DNA of 64,000 nt from Nissolia schottii (GCA_003254905.1 QANU01076928.1:1132781-1196780); one strand, 5' to 3'. Positions 13,233-25,535 are shown, counted from the stretch's first letter. Notes: generated by a model from the letters alone, not told the origin. A program made the numbers and translations.

Positions 13233-15429
13233 AGGATGGTAATGAGCTATTAAGTTAAGTGGACAAAATACAATTATATATAAATAATAATAATGGTAAC
13301 AAAAAAAAACTAATAATAATAATCTTGAAAAATATTAACGGACTTAGAAACAAAATTAAATAAAATTAAAAGATACCAAAAGCTAATTACTTTTGATATT
13401 TTATTTATACATAGTAATAGAGAATAATTAAATATAATAGTAGAATTATATAAGGGTAATAATGTACATTTATTTTAGGATACCAATAAGATTTACATTT
13501 TTTTGTTAATTTTTGTGTTGTCTAAATTCAATCACATATTTTAAAAATGAAATAATAACAGCATAAAAAATAATTTACAGCATTAATGTATAACATAATA
13601 ATTTTATTCATATAATTTAATCTATAAAAGTTTTCTACCTATTTTTATAGAAATTTGTTGGTCCAGTCGCAAAATATTTTCTACAGGTTCATTACACTAG
13701 CTTATAGGGGGTGCGCACGTTAAGAAAGCGTGCACTGTGCCGTCGTTGGGGTCGTTATTTGAGTTATTGTGCGCGCGGGATTCAGATTCGGCATGTTGTA
13801 CGACGACGTATTGTTTTTTTGGGGGGAGGGATTTGTGCACTAAGGATGAGTTTGATATTATTTTTATTTTCAGAATTTGTTTTCAAAATTTTATTAAAAA
13901 GTAGTCAAAATTATAAAATTAAATTCTTTTTTTTATTTGTAATATTTTTTCATAAAAATTTAAAAATAAAGTATTTTATGAATGAAAATTTAAACTAAAT
14001 ACACATTATAAAATTTAATTTCATATTTTTATTTATAATTTTTATTATTTTATTTACAAAATCTAAAAAATTTAGAAGTTTAAAAATGAAAAATAAAAAT
14101 TGAAACGTAAAACGAGTTGTATTCCTCACTCCATGGGTTGGGCGCTTTTCTCAAAATTTAAAATCTTTGCTGCCTTCAATTTTTGATCTCCTTACTTATC
14201 TTTAGTGCCTGTGATTTTATATATTAAAGACAACATCCAAAATTGAGGCAAATATTGCATTTTGTTTAAATTTATAATTTTAGCAGTTTTTTTACTTTTC
14301 TTTTTCAAATTATAGTAACTGCAATTACTATAAACGATAAAGATTATCTCAACAAATTGTTAGATTATAGAAAGTAACAATCAAACTGCAGAGATACTAC
14401 GAATAATATTAGGATAAAATATTATTTTTCTATTTCATACTTTGACAAAATGATAAGTAATGAACAACAAGTTTTGTCTAATTACGTAAACACTTTAATA
14501 GTGATAATTACGTTGTCATTCAATTTCATTTACAAGGAGATCAAAAAGTAATCAGAGAAAACTGTAACATTAGGTTCAATAATACTGGCACGCACCAATA
14601 TTGTTTACGTGTATTGGATACCAATTAAAAAAGTAAAATAAAGTCTTAAAAGTTCTTTTGTTTAGTTGTGAGAAATTGTTGGGACGGTGCTACACAACTT
14701 TACATGAGATACGTCCTTGCTATTTTTTAAAGTTTCTTGTAAGATCAGCCTCTTTGCTTTGGTTTGCTTTCAACCTTGTCGTGCGTCGGAGAATTTTTTG
14801 TTGTTTTTTTTTTTAACTTAGATCAAATTATTTGTAATCATTATTGTCATTTCTCAAATTGCATTATGACAACTCAAATTGTATAATCATAAGTGATTTT
14901 TTTTTAAATAAATAAATATTTTTAACTTTTAAATTATTTATCTTTAAAAACTTGTCCACTTGCCATTTACAATTTGAACAATAAATAAATGCAATAATAG
15001 AAAGAACTTATCTAATTTTGGCCATAGAAAAAGAAAGGCGCAGCCCACGCTGTGCTTTATTTGTTAGTGGCAGCAAAGTTGACTTGAGAACAATAAAGCC
15101 AACCTTTGTAAAATTTAAGTTCAACCCTACAAATAAATAATTGTATTTTTCGTTGTTGCACGTTTCTTTATATTTAATTAATAAGAAAAACGCTAACGAA
15201 AAGTATGTGCAGGTAATTGTTCTTCCCCTTCTTCTTCTTCTTCTATTTTTCTTTCTTTCCTGGTGATGTGCCTCCTTTATCTGTATTAATTTATTCTCAC
15301 AATACATTTTCACATATTTGTGAATAGTGCTAGAAGTGAGTCTATTTTCGCAAAGCTTAAACTCTGCTTATTAAAATGTGGTCTCAAGCTCAGGTCGAGA
15401 TAACTTCGACAACAAATAAGTCAAATTTT

Positions 15430-15941
15430 TAAACTTAAACTCATAAGGTAAAAGCTCAAGAGCAGTTTAAGTTTGATGAACCAACTCGGTTAAGACATAC
15501 AAATGCCTTTAAAGCTTAATAAACTATAATATTTAGTTATAAATACATAATTAAATTTTAACATAATATTATAATATTTGCAGACTTATGAATATATATT
15601 ATTATAAAAAAATTAAGCACATATACATATATATATATATATATATATTTATCAAGTTAGTTCACAAGTTAATAAATTGAATATAATGAACTCAAACTCA
15701 ATTTAATTAAAAATAATTCACGAACGGTTTTGACTCATTTCTAGTTATATCTGCGAACAAATTAACATACAAATTGTTGAACAAGTGATGAATAACTCAA
15801 TCTTCGAATGATAATACAAATTTGAATATAAAAAATGCACTCTATTTGTGAGAAAAAGTAATAATCGTAAATACTCCATCGCCAAATTTATCAATGGCAT
15901 AGATAATTTTGGACCCCAATTTTGTTCTTTGGATACCAAGA
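15430..15941 (+). repeat. Extra copy of the GID8 upstream region, cut off at an undetermined base
   Basis: This segment aligns over about 500 bases with 16000-16492 and 25552-26057, the regions upstream of the two GID8 genes. It ends at 15941 inside that promoter, at the position equal to 16492, and a single n follows. It matches the first GID8 copy at some variable sites ('atgcactctatt') and the second at others ('attgaatataatg', 'atttatcaag'). It also has private differences such as 'gtttgatgaaccaac'. It is therefore a third distinct version, not a repeat of either. No GID8 coding sequence follows it directly. Confidence 0.85.
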
Positions 15942-15942
15942 N
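15942..15942. other. Single undetermined base at a repeat boundary
   Basis: An isolated n. Sequence to its left is GID8 promoter. Sequence to its right (15943 onward) starts inside the MULE tail found at 25489. It is best read as an assembly join, not a simple base ambiguity. Confidence 0.8.
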
Positions 15943-16499
15943 CTACATCTGACATATTGCACGATGAACTAACTCGGTAAAGACATGGGTAAACTTAGAC
16001 TCAATAAGGTAAAAGCTCAAGAGCAGTTTAAGCTCGATGAACTAACTCGGTTAAGACATAAAAATGCCTTTAAAGCTTAATGAACTATAATATTTAGTTA
16101 TAAATACATAATTAAATTTTAACATAATATTATAATATTTGCAGACTTATGAATATATATTATTATAAAAAAATTAAGCACATATACATATATATATATA
16201 TATATCAAGTTAGTTCACAAGTTAATAAATTGAATAATGAACTCAAACTCAATTTAATTAAAAATAATTCACGAACGGTTTTGACTCATTTCTAGTTATA
16301 TCTGCGAACAAATTAACATACAAATTGTTGAACAAGTGATGAATAACTCAATCTTCGAATGATAATACAAATTTGAATATAAAAAATGCACTCTATTTGT
16401 GAGAAAAAGTAATAATCGTAAATACTCCATCGCCAAATTTATCAATGGCATAGATAATTTTGGACCCCAATTTTGTTCTTTGGATACCAAGAGCACATA

Positions 16500-17057
16500 G
16501 AATACACATTCAAACCCAGGAACATTGCTTCAACCCCCAAGAACGGCTTACGAACAATGACCCCTTTATTGGGCTGGACCGAGTCCATGTCGAGACCCGG
16601 CCCAAACCCAAGAAAACGAGTTAGTAAGGGAACCGGATCCGAACCGAAGCAAGGAGGAAGCAAATATCACTGTTGAAGGACAAGTCCAGAACTCCACCAT
16701 AGCGTTCCGTACAATTCGAAGGGAAGGGATCGCCGGCACCTTAAAACGTAGGTATTCTCATCCCCCCCTTACTTCCCTTCTCTACTTCTTATTATTACCA
16801 TTTTAACCCTGGCTTCTCGAATCATCTTTCCCCCCTTCCGTAAATAGGGTTTTTGATCTGAAGGAGCTAGAGATTTGTAATGCAACAATTTTGAGCTTGA
16901 ATTGTTAATTGATGCTATTTTTTGCGACCTTTCAATTTTTTTGGTGCCTTTTGTTTCAGGTTAGGGGCGTTTTTGGACTAGAAATGGGGTTTAAGTGGGT
17001 GCACTGATGTCATTGTTCTGGATTGTGATTCGTCAGCTTGCAGAATTCGAGGCAATG
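16500..17057 (+). promoter_or_regulatory. GID8 copy 1 leader: 5'UTR exon, leader intron and ATG micro-exon
   Basis: A GC-richer leader exon ends at 16751 ('aaaacgtag' before 'gtattctc'). A leader intron runs to 17043 ('gcttgcag'). A 14-base exon (17044-17057) follows, whose last three bases are the start codon. An alternative acceptor after 'ttttgtttcag' near 16959 is possible. The upstream limit is approximate, as I see no convincing TATA box. Confidence 0.6.
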
Positions 17058-17078
17058 GTATTTCGCCCCCTTTTTTAC

Positions 17079-17153
<75 letters not shown>

Positions 17154-20100
17154 TATCCTTTTTACCAGCTTTATAGTATGTTGATGTGCATTTAATTATT
17201 ATTACTATTTTAATGTGATTGGTGTTAAGGATCTTGCAGTTGTGCTAATTTAGGAGCTCATGATGTTTTGTTCTGATTGTGTTCTGATAGTTCATATTTG
17301 ATCTATGTTGTGCGTTGATTTCTTCTAAAAAGTGAAAAGAATGATAGAGGGAAGTGTGTTGTTGTATGTGGAGTCAATTTTAGTCATTTTTTGCTGGATA
17401 AAGTAGTTGAGTATGAATGTAGACATTCTTGTGCACATTGCTGCATGGAAGTGGAGTGACAGCTACATATGTTGCGGCACTGCAATGTGGTACAAAGTTG
17501 TATCTAGGTATGAGTTTGAGTAGAATAAGAAAATGGAAGAAAGAGACAAAGCTCTACAACGAGAATAGACTGAATTTCAGAGAGAAAGAGAGTTCAATGA
17601 CTCCAAAGATAATAAGTCACTAGCTGGTCACTAATGAGATCACTACCTATTTATACTCTTCACTATTATTGTATCACAATGCTAATGTTGGTCGATCCCA
17701 CGGGATCCCAGCGAGATCCCGGCATCCCATCCCATCGCATACCCTCCCCAAGATGGGAAAGTTGTTTTGTCCTGGATTTTCATCCCACCAAATCTTGGCC
17801 GGGATCCCGGTACATCCCAGCAAATCCCAGCTGGGATACCACCTATGGTGATTTTTGCGGGATATTTGTTTTACTCTCCTTTCTTTTATCTGTTTTTTGA
17901 TTTAGTATAGGGGCATATGGGTATTTTCTCGTGTATGGGACTTGGAACTATGGATTATTGGATTATTTTATGACTATTGATGAATGAAATGATAAATGAA
18001 TCAATGAATATAATTTTGGATTTTTATACATTCATTACATTTCAAATAAGCTTGCACGTATTGCCATTGCGGCCATCCCATCCCGCTATCCCATGGGATC
18101 CCGTTTATTAGCTCAACTAGGCCGAGAACTGGGATTGACTACCTTGATGTTGATTTTGTCTTTTTGAAATTTATTTGCGTAAAGGCTGCGTCAAAGAAAG
18201 TGATAACGAGAGAAGAGTGGGAGAAGAAACTTAATGATGTTAAGATTAAGAAAGAAGACATGAATAAGTTGGTGATGAATTTCCTTGTCACTGAGGGCTA
18301 CGTCGAAGCCGCTGAGAAATTCCAGAAGGAGTCTGGAACTGATCGTATCCTCTTCAACTCTTTTGATTTCTCTCTTTTGTTTTGTTTTGTTTTACTTCTT
18401 GTTTTGGAATGACATCATCAGCTTCTTTATCACGCAATGCTTGTCCTTATTGATCGATGCAGCGGATATAGATCTTGCAACAATCACGGATCGCATGGCT
18501 GTCAAGAAGGCAGTACAAAGTGGTAATGTTGAGGATGCAATTGAAAAAGTGAATGACTTAAACCCAGAGGTAGACATCCCATTGTTATTATTATTTATTT
18601 TGTTAACAACTTCCCATTCCTTTACATCCTAGTTTCGTTTTATTGTTAATTTGCAATGCCCATCGGGCATGCATTATTATTCATGTGTTCAATCTATTTA
18701 TTGCTTAACACCAACGGGCTGGGCAATTAGATATGCAGTTTCAATGTAGTTCCCATATAGACAATGATACAGTGTGGTTGTTTTGTACACTAAGTATGTT
18801 TGTGGTTGTTTCATTCTTGCGGGGAAAAGGGGACAGAGGCAAGGGGTGCAAGGTTCAAATGACTTGTGCAATTCTCCTGCTCAATTAGCTTTATATGCAA
18901 AATTGTATGGAATATCTGTCTTTCCGTTTACATATTTATTTCTTGCTGATCTGGATTCTGTGCTGCTTTTTTTTTCGGGGGGGGTTGGGGGTGGGCCTCA
19001 TTATTAAAACCATACAAAACTTTGTGGTGATCGTCATATGTTCCATTCATCTGTTATATAAACTTAATATTCATTTTATGGTACTTGCAGATACTGGACA
19101 CAAACCCCCAATTATTTTTCCATCTTCAACAACAACGGCTGATAGAACTAATACGAAACGGAAAAGTAGAAGCAGCCCTAGAGTTTGCCCAGGAGGAGCT
19201 TGCACCAAGGGGGGAGGAAAATGTAAACCTCATTTGATGAATTTTTTAATCTATATTTTACATATAATTTCATGATGATTTGTGAAGCGTTCCCAGTGTT
19301 TCTATTAATGGGCTAATTCTTCGCTCTTTTATTTTAATCTGATTGCCTGTAGTTTGGGAAAATAAATTGTTACCATGGAAAAATGTGTAAATGGTTGCAC
19401 GGACTTGGTGCTAACACTTTAAATTTGAATTCCCTTCAGCAAAGCTTTTTGGAAGAGTTGGAGAGGACTGTTGCACTGCTTGCCTTTGAAGATGTATCTA
19501 ACTGCCCTGTTGGAGAGCTTCTTGACATATCACAACGGCTAAAGACAGCAAGCGAGGTGAATGCAGCCATACTTACTAGTCAAAGTCACGAAAAAGGTTT
19601 GTGCTTGCTGTTAATATTTGTTTCCTAGCATATATAACTTGGGTTTTAAATTCCAGTTTGGCATGTTTAATTGTCTGAGGAATGTGTGTAACCTACATGT
19701 AATCCTTTAAGTTGTTCGTGATTGTGATATCAGTTTTATTGAATACCAACTATTGTATTACAAAATTTCTGGACATAATAGAAGCTTTGACAGATTCGTC
19801 CCGATATAAACAATGCTTGGTTAGTGTGTATCGACTGAGTTCTGATTATTTATGCCAGGAAGATGGAAAAAACTTCTACTTGGTGATTAGTGAGTTTAAA
19901 ATTAAAACAGCTGATAATCAAAAGTTTTCGAAGTCAGCTTTGAAAAATAAGTGATCAATTGTCCAAGAGAAACCGTTAGCAAACATGCCTTGACCATCTT
20001 AAATTCAAATGGATGCCTGCTGTCACAAACCTATATACCAGGAGAATATTGAGTGGACTCAGTGTTCATCTACTATGATCCATTTTGTAGCTTTATGCTT

Positions 20101-20868
20101 CCGTTATATGCCATTGGGGATGTCAACATGTTTAGCACTTTGTATTTGCTGCTTTAGATCTTCCTTCTATACTCATGCAGAATATTTTGCTTGAAATTCC
20201 AGAAACGATTTGTGTACGGTTCAACTTCACAATTGAAGTGTGGTTGGATTCCGTCTGAGATGAAGACTGATAAGAGACTTCTCTTTATTTGAATAATAGC
20301 ACATTGGTTAACTTTTCCCCCCTTTAAATTTCTATATATCAGATTGATTGAAAAATTGTACAAATATAATTCATTTTATACATGGCTAGTATGAGGATAA
20401 TGACAATGTATCTTGTTTAAGGATGGCAACAAATACTGAGGTGAAGTAGTGTTTTTTTTTGTTGGGGGGTGGGGGTCTAAGTAATGGGTTAGAAGTGTTG
20501 TATTCATATTTTGTTTTTTGTTAAAATTTCGGTTATAATTGCGAACTTTTGCCAATTGGGCTCTCTTGTTTAAAATTTGCACTGTTTTATTGTTGTCTAA
20601 TGTTCTATTAAGATGATTTGTTGTCTTTAAACTGTTAAAACTCCTAGTTACTCTGCTGTACTTAAACATTCATTATCCGAACAATTTGCGAATACAATTC
20701 TCCGGATTCAGGAATTTGTTAACTTTGATTGATTTTATTGCAACAGATCCAAAACTTCCAAGCTTGTTGAAGATGCTGATAAGTGCCCAAAACCAGCTGA
20801 ATGAGAAAGCAGCATATCCTCGGATAAATGATCTCTCCAAAGCAACATTAGAAGACCCTGCTGTTTGA
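17055..20868 (+). CDS. GID8: GID8 homolog, copy 1 (LisH-CTLH-CRA protein)
   Basis: Subunit of the GID/CTLH E3 ubiquitin ligase. In yeast and animals Gid8/TWA1 is a scaffold joining the RING pair to the substrate-recognition arm, and the plant complex is conserved. Coding exons: 17055-17057 (ATG only), 18185-18344, 18463-18569, 19091-19222, 19440-19596, 20747-20868; 681 nt in all, giving 226 residues, the length I recall for the Arabidopsis homolog At1g61150. LisH is about residues 26-58, CTLH about 62-121, CRA about 117-213. The start was chosen because exon 2 opens with [15 protein letters not shown] and the only sensible upstream donor follows ATG. The copy 2 protein differs only at residue 54 (Asp here, Glu there). 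The 1.1-kb first coding intron carries a CT/AT microsatellite and a transposon relic. Intact, with no frame break. Confidence 0.94.
17082..17152. repeat. (CT)n(AT)n compound microsatellite in GID8 copy 1 intron
   Basis: A CT tract passes directly into an AT tract, 25 bases after the start-codon exon. The copy 2 equivalent (26643-26711) has a shorter AT part. Confidence 0.95.
17690..18125. mobile_element. Possible hAT-like non-autonomous insertion inside GID8 copy 1 intron
   Basis: Clusters of GGGATCCC / CCCATCCC motifs occur at both ends (17696-17830 and 18070-18105) in opposite sense, with an AT-rich middle. Repeated sub-terminal GGGAT motifs are typical of plant hAT-type elements. Exact ends and a target duplication are not clear. 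The same insertion is in copy 2, so it predates the duplication. Confidence 0.35.
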
Positions 20869-21130
20869 ATATTCAATTTAAAGTTGGAGAATTATACTGT
20901 ACTTTAACCCAAAGATATTTGTTGTCGGTCACCATTTTCTTCTTGATAGAAGGTTGCTCAAGTGGTGTTATATATATATGTACACACACACCATTGTACA
21001 AAGAGATATATTGTCAAACAAAACAGTAATCGATTCTTTTCTTTAAGTTACCGATTATTTAGGTATTCTGTTGCGTACTAAGGTTTTTAGCATATGGTTT
21101 TAGCCAAAACATGGGAAAACAAGGCTGGTT
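20869..21130 (+). repeat. 3' flank of GID8 copy 1, shortened relative to copy 2
   Basis: This aligns in three blocks to the copy 2 flank: 20869-21036 with 30429-30634, 21037-21104 with 31391-31463, and 21104-21130 with 31845-31870. Two stretches of about 757 and 383 bases present in copy 2 are absent. Homology stops after 'aaggctggtt'. Confidence 0.8.
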
Positions 21131-21577
21131 TGGATAATTCTTTGCCTGTAATACATTTATGACAAAGAATTTACAGAGGTACTGAAATTGTCGCTCCGAG
21201 AGGCGATTTCTTAATCTATTTTTCAAGAAAAAAAAAATGGCAGGCACGATAAGGTCTAAAATCGTTGTGCAGAATGACAATTTCAGCCCTGTCATAAAGT
21301 GAGTTTTGAAGGGACAGGTGATTGAAATCGTCGTGTAATTTTAACACCTGTTGAAATAAAAAAAAAATTAAGTAGGGACTTGGAGCTCTATAAATAGTGA
21401 GGGTTTGGGGTGGTTTTTACACACCACTACACACCCATTTTCTTCTATTCTCCTTCCTGTTTCACTTGTTCTTCCCTTCTTCAAATTCTCATTCTCTTAT
21501 TAGTTGTTTGTGTTTTTGTTTTAAAAAAAAAACATGAATAGGGAGGTGTTGTTGCATTTATTTTTTATAATGGTTCT

Positions 21578-23142
21578 GTGCAAAAGAATAATATCGAGGG
21601 TGTTGAGTTTATTAGTAAAAATAATGTCGAGTTTATTGTAATTTGGTTGGCTATGTTATTTTTAGATTTGTGTGGCATAATTTCTTCTCATTTTCAAAAG
21701 AGTGTAGCAAGAATAAAGTATAAAGTTCTAGTGCCTTTCATGAATGGATTGATTAAATATCGACCTGTTACGATATCGAATGATCTCCAAGTACAACAGA
21801 TGTTTTCTTTATACGAAAATTATAAGACACATCTAAGTGACATTGATATGTTTGTGAACTTCAAGAAGATTAGTCCGAACGTTAATTTAAATTCTAGTCC
21901 AAGTTCAAATGACGTGTACCAGCAAGACATTGAACTTGCATTACTGTCAAATGATGAGATGTTCACAGATGAAGATGGTGATGCAAGTTGGAGTGAGCAT
22001 GAAAATGACATATTTGAAGGCGATGGAACTGACGACGATTTAGGTACTCTTATTATTCATATTGTAATAAAATTTGATTATCTTAATTTTCCATAGATTA
22101 AGAGAGATGCAAAATATGTTTTACACTCGCCTCGCAAAGAGGATTTTGTGTATCATAACTGCAAATTTATTGACTAGTAATTATAGTTTAGTTGCTAAAT
22201 AAATTATAATTATAATTAAATTCATTTAGTTTTAATTACACTGTTATATAATTTCTTGTTAATAAATTAATGTAAATTCAATTAACTTGTTATGTAATTA
22301 ATTTTATATTTTGTAGGAAAGTGTGTCCAACAAATATAATTTTAAATTAACAATGTAGATTAACATAGATGCAAAGTATGCTCTACACTCGCCTCGTGAA
22401 GAGGATCTTGTGTATCAGAACTACAAATTTGTTGACTAGTATTTGTAGTTTAGTTGCTAAATAAATTATAATTAAATTCATTAAGTTAGTTTTAATTAAT
22501 TTTTTTTTATTTTTGGGTATATTAAATGTTACAGATGATGAAGGAAATGAACAACCAGATGATCTACTAGCTTTCTTGCGCACCTTTAATGTTGAGGGGA
22601 TACATGCATTTGATTTTGAAGATTTGGGTAATTATTTTGTAGACAATGATCTCACATAGGAAAGTATTTTGGTGATAAGGATGCAGTTAAAGAAGTTGTT
22701 GCAAGCCATTGCTTGCGCATTGGGGTATATTACAAAATTAAAGAGTCTGAATTGGTGACGTACTTCTGAAAATGCAAGAACTTTGGTCAAGGATGTCAAT
22801 GACTTATTAGGGCCACATTGAATAAAAAAAAACAGTTGCTTTTGGGAGGTCACAAGGTACGACGCCCCTCATACTTGCCATACTTCGTGGCTTACCCGAA
22901 ACCACTCAAAATTGAGTTCTTTCAAGATTGCTAGCATGATATTGGCACAGATAAGGGCGAAGCCAACAATGCCTATAAAATCCGTTCAAGCAACTGTTAT
23001 GCATCGCGAAAGATATTGGCCATTATACAAAAAGGCTTGGCTGGCAAAGCAAAAGGCAATTGCACAACAGTCCTACAATGGCTTGCCATATTAGCTGATT
23101 GCATTAGATCATTTTGATAATTCATGCCCATGTGAAGTGGAT
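21578..23142 (+). pseudogene. MULE transposase pseudogene, 5' part
   Basis: Broken coding remains of a mudrA-like transposase. The first open stretch of 172 codons holds the N-terminal PB1-like region and an Asp/Glu-rich linker ending at about 22044. Introns or decayed sequence separate it from DDEGNEQPDDLLAFLR (from about 22535). A stop falls after VDNDLT (22657). The zinc-knuckle-type transposase N-terminus (DKDAVKEVVASHC, KIKESELVTY) is frameshifted, and the stretch ends at the LTR insertion. Confidence 0.7.
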
Positions 23143-25107
23143 TGTAACAGCCCAAGTCGCAAGGGCCCAGTTTGGTTTCGGAGACGCGTTGTAGCGCCTA
23201 TAGTGCGCTCCAGCGTGTCAAAGCAGCAAGGTGCTGCAATGCGCTGCAGTGCCCCGCTAGTTATCAAAAACCCTAATTTGCACCTCTTGGGCTAGAAGAG
23301 GGTCTGACCCGCCTTTTAGCCACCTATATGCCTATAAATAGAGCTTCCCCTACCCCTTTCAACTCGCTCAGAGCTTCAAACCCCTCTCCTTTCCTCTCTA
23401 GTGTGGAGTTTCTCGCTCAGTTTCTTCTCTCTTTTTGTGAAGACGTGATATTTTCATCTAGGGTAGATAGCCAATCCTTTTAAGGATGGCCTAGGATAGT
23501 AGGCCTCGGCGCCACTACTTTAGTAATGGCTACCCTGTGGTGATCCACAACTGCTCTGGCGATGCTGGAACACTGTAGTGATGCCAAATCGCTACTGTAG
23601 AGCCTACGGTTATGTTTACCAATGAGTTTCTGATGGAGTGGTGTTTGTTGGCCTTTCTAGGTGCTAATGCTTTGCCGCTTAGAGCTCCCAGTGCCAATGC
23701 TCCTCAGTTCCAAGATATTCCAGGTGAGTGAAGGTCCTGACGCGTCGACGATTCCACATTAGTGGTCCGTTAATTAAGTCAGTTACGTTTACAGTATTTC
23801 ATTATCTGTTATTACCATGTTATGTGATGATATGCTTATATGATGACATGTTAGGGCAAAGAGTTACGATTACATGATGCATGATGATATCTTTTATAAC
23901 TGTATGGTTAGGCTTACATAACATACCATAATAAAGACTCCAGTTAAGGAATGAACTTTAACTAAGGGAAGGTTCTAGGAAGGAAAAAACTTGGTACTTA
24001 AGTTGTCCATTGTGACGCACCTCTCTTACCTTGGAACCTCTCCTAAGTGTAGGACCTTAATCCTTAATCCCGGACAAGTAAATAAGACTAAACTAACTAA
24101 GATTACCACCTTCATAATCAATAGACTTAGGACTTAACGACTTCGATAATTAAACTAACTCACCTAAAAGACTTCATAAACAGTATACCTTAGAGTAAAA
24201 GACTTAGAATACTATGGGGTCAACATTCCCATAGATCAGACTTAGTATTAGATAGCATTGAGCGCAAGGATCCATAGATTTAGGATATGTGTGCCCTCCC
24301 AGATCAAATAATATTGAGCTCAAGACTCTTCATATTTAGGGTATGTGTACCTTCACATGTATCCAGGTTTAGCATACCAGAACCATCATGATTTATCCTG
24401 ATGAAGCAAAGTCGAGCTAAGTTTCCGTTGAATCGAGGATCGAGACGCGTCTCTCCTTGTGCCCCTTTGCTGGAGGCGGGCACACACTACAGACAAACAA
24501 ATCAGATTTATTCTTCAATAGTTGTTTATTCAGATTTACTTTCCAGTTCATTAAATACTTCATTTATCATTCTCTTATATGCATGTATGTGTGTGTGTAT
24601 ATATATATAAATATATCATGTTTTATGTGCAGTATATGTTATTTGTGTGGTACAGAGGTACCCACCACTGAGATGACAAACTCACCCCTATGTCCATGAT
24701 ATTTTTAGATATAGTAGAGGACGGTGAGAATGTCCCCCTCGTCCGGTAGCAACGAGGTCCATCGTCAGTAGTAAGCTCCATTTTGTAGTAGGCTCCACCG
24801 AGGTTTATCTTATTAGATATGCTCCAAACTACTAGGGCATGATCCTATTTCTGCGTGCATGTATTATTATAGTAGTAATTATTTTCATACAAATGTAATA
24901 TAAGGCATTACTAAAGTTTAGTTATCAAATCAATCATTTAATCGTCTTATATAAGAAATCAATTACTTTTTTTTTTATGGAATGAGTTATCTAGTTATAA
25001 AACAAAGTTGTTTATTTTAGTATGCATAAACGTTAGTATGTTCACGACAGAGCTTCCATAGGGACAATAGCCCCAACTGCAGTCACACCCTAAGTTGGGG
25101 CGTGACA
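23143..25107 (+). mobile_element. Solo LTR (1965 bp) of a probable Ty3/gypsy-type retrotransposon
   Basis: Begins TGTAACAGCCCAAGTCG and ends TTGGGGCGTGACA, so it has canonical TG...CA ends with a short inverted terminal match. It is flanked by the perfect 5-bp target duplication TGGAT (23138-23142 and 25108-25112). A TATA box (cctataaatagagc, 23331-23344) marks an internal promoter. No second LTR and no gag-pol sequence are present, so it is a solo LTR left by LTR-LTR recombination. The clade (chromovirus-like) is a guess from the terminal sequence. Confidence 0.88.
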
Positions 25108-25112
25108 TGGAT

Positions 25113-25515
25113 ACTGTTGATGCTTACAACAGCGATGCATCTATTAGGACAGATGTTATAGCTTTTTGACGTGCATTTTGGGGTTTTGGCCCTTGTATTA
25201 ATGCATTCAAATATTGTAAACCTATGACCCAGTTGGATGGAACACACTTGTATGGAAAATACAAGAATGTTTAGTTGATGACATCAATACAAGATGACAA
25301 TCAAAACATTGTTCTCATTGCCTTTGCAATTGTTGAGGGGGAAACATGTTGATGCTTGGTATTTTTTTTTTTGAAACGTCTGCGCCACGTATTACCAGAG
25401 GGATGTCAAATTGACTTGATATTCGACCAACACGAGTCGATAAAGTCCGCAGTATGACGAATGGGTGGTTTATGGGCATACCACCTCAACTACATCTGAC
25501 ATATTGCACGATGAA
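25113..25515 (+). pseudogene. MULE transposase pseudogene, 3' part
   Basis: Removing the LTR and one TGGAT restores continuity of the element (HFDNSCPCEVD then TVDAYNSDAS). The core DDE-region motifs can be read with in-frame stops at three or more points (after TDVIAF, after YKNV, and in the AYHLNYI region). The sequence is lost after about 25515, where the GID8 promoter begins. Confidence 0.7.
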
Positions 25516-25535
25516 CTAACTCGGTAAAGACATGG

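Larger units (their letters stand above)
11701..15429. other. AT-rich intergenic DNA
   Basis: No supported gene. The region contains a 127-bp tandem duplication (12548-12800), a possible small MITE (13119-13232), and a short GC-richer island around 13708-13840. An open frame of 95 codons at 13711-13998 has low-complexity composition and no recognisable domain, so it is not called as a gene. Confidence 0.6.
21131..25515 (+). mobile_element. Decayed mudrA-type MULE, interrupted by a solo LTR
   Basis: A Mutator-like element relic in plus orientation. A TATA box (ctctataaatag, about 21387-21398) precedes the coding remains. The N-terminal part (21578-22044) includes ISNDLQVQQMFSLYE, as at the start of plant mudrA proteins. 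Further pieces lie at 22530-22660 and 22660-23100, including YKKAWLAKQKAIAQ in the conserved MULE pattern. After the LTR the frame resumes with FWGFGPCINAFKYCKPMTQ, QLDGTHLYGKYK and IAFAIVEGET (25113-25350), the transposase catalytic core. It is followed by AYHLNYI-stop-HIAR (about 25478-25514). Several stops and frame shifts break it. No terminal inverted repeats could be confirmed. Confidence 0.75.

Noticed and set aside
15745..16496. Repeated frame of 64-66 codons (minus strand; also at 25861-26061) as a conserved small gene
   Set aside because: The three near-identical copies follow from duplication of the GID8 promoter. There is no independent sign of coding, and related bases vary without regard to codon position.
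18895..19275. Frame of 126 codons within GID8 copy 1 (and its twin at 28456-28836)
   Set aside because: It spans intron plus exon in a different phase from the true GID8 exon. Its apparent conservation is only because the locus is duplicated.
23143..25107. A complete LTR retrotransposon between the GID8 copies
   Set aside because: Only one LTR and no internal coding sequence are present between perfect target duplications, so it is a solo LTR.
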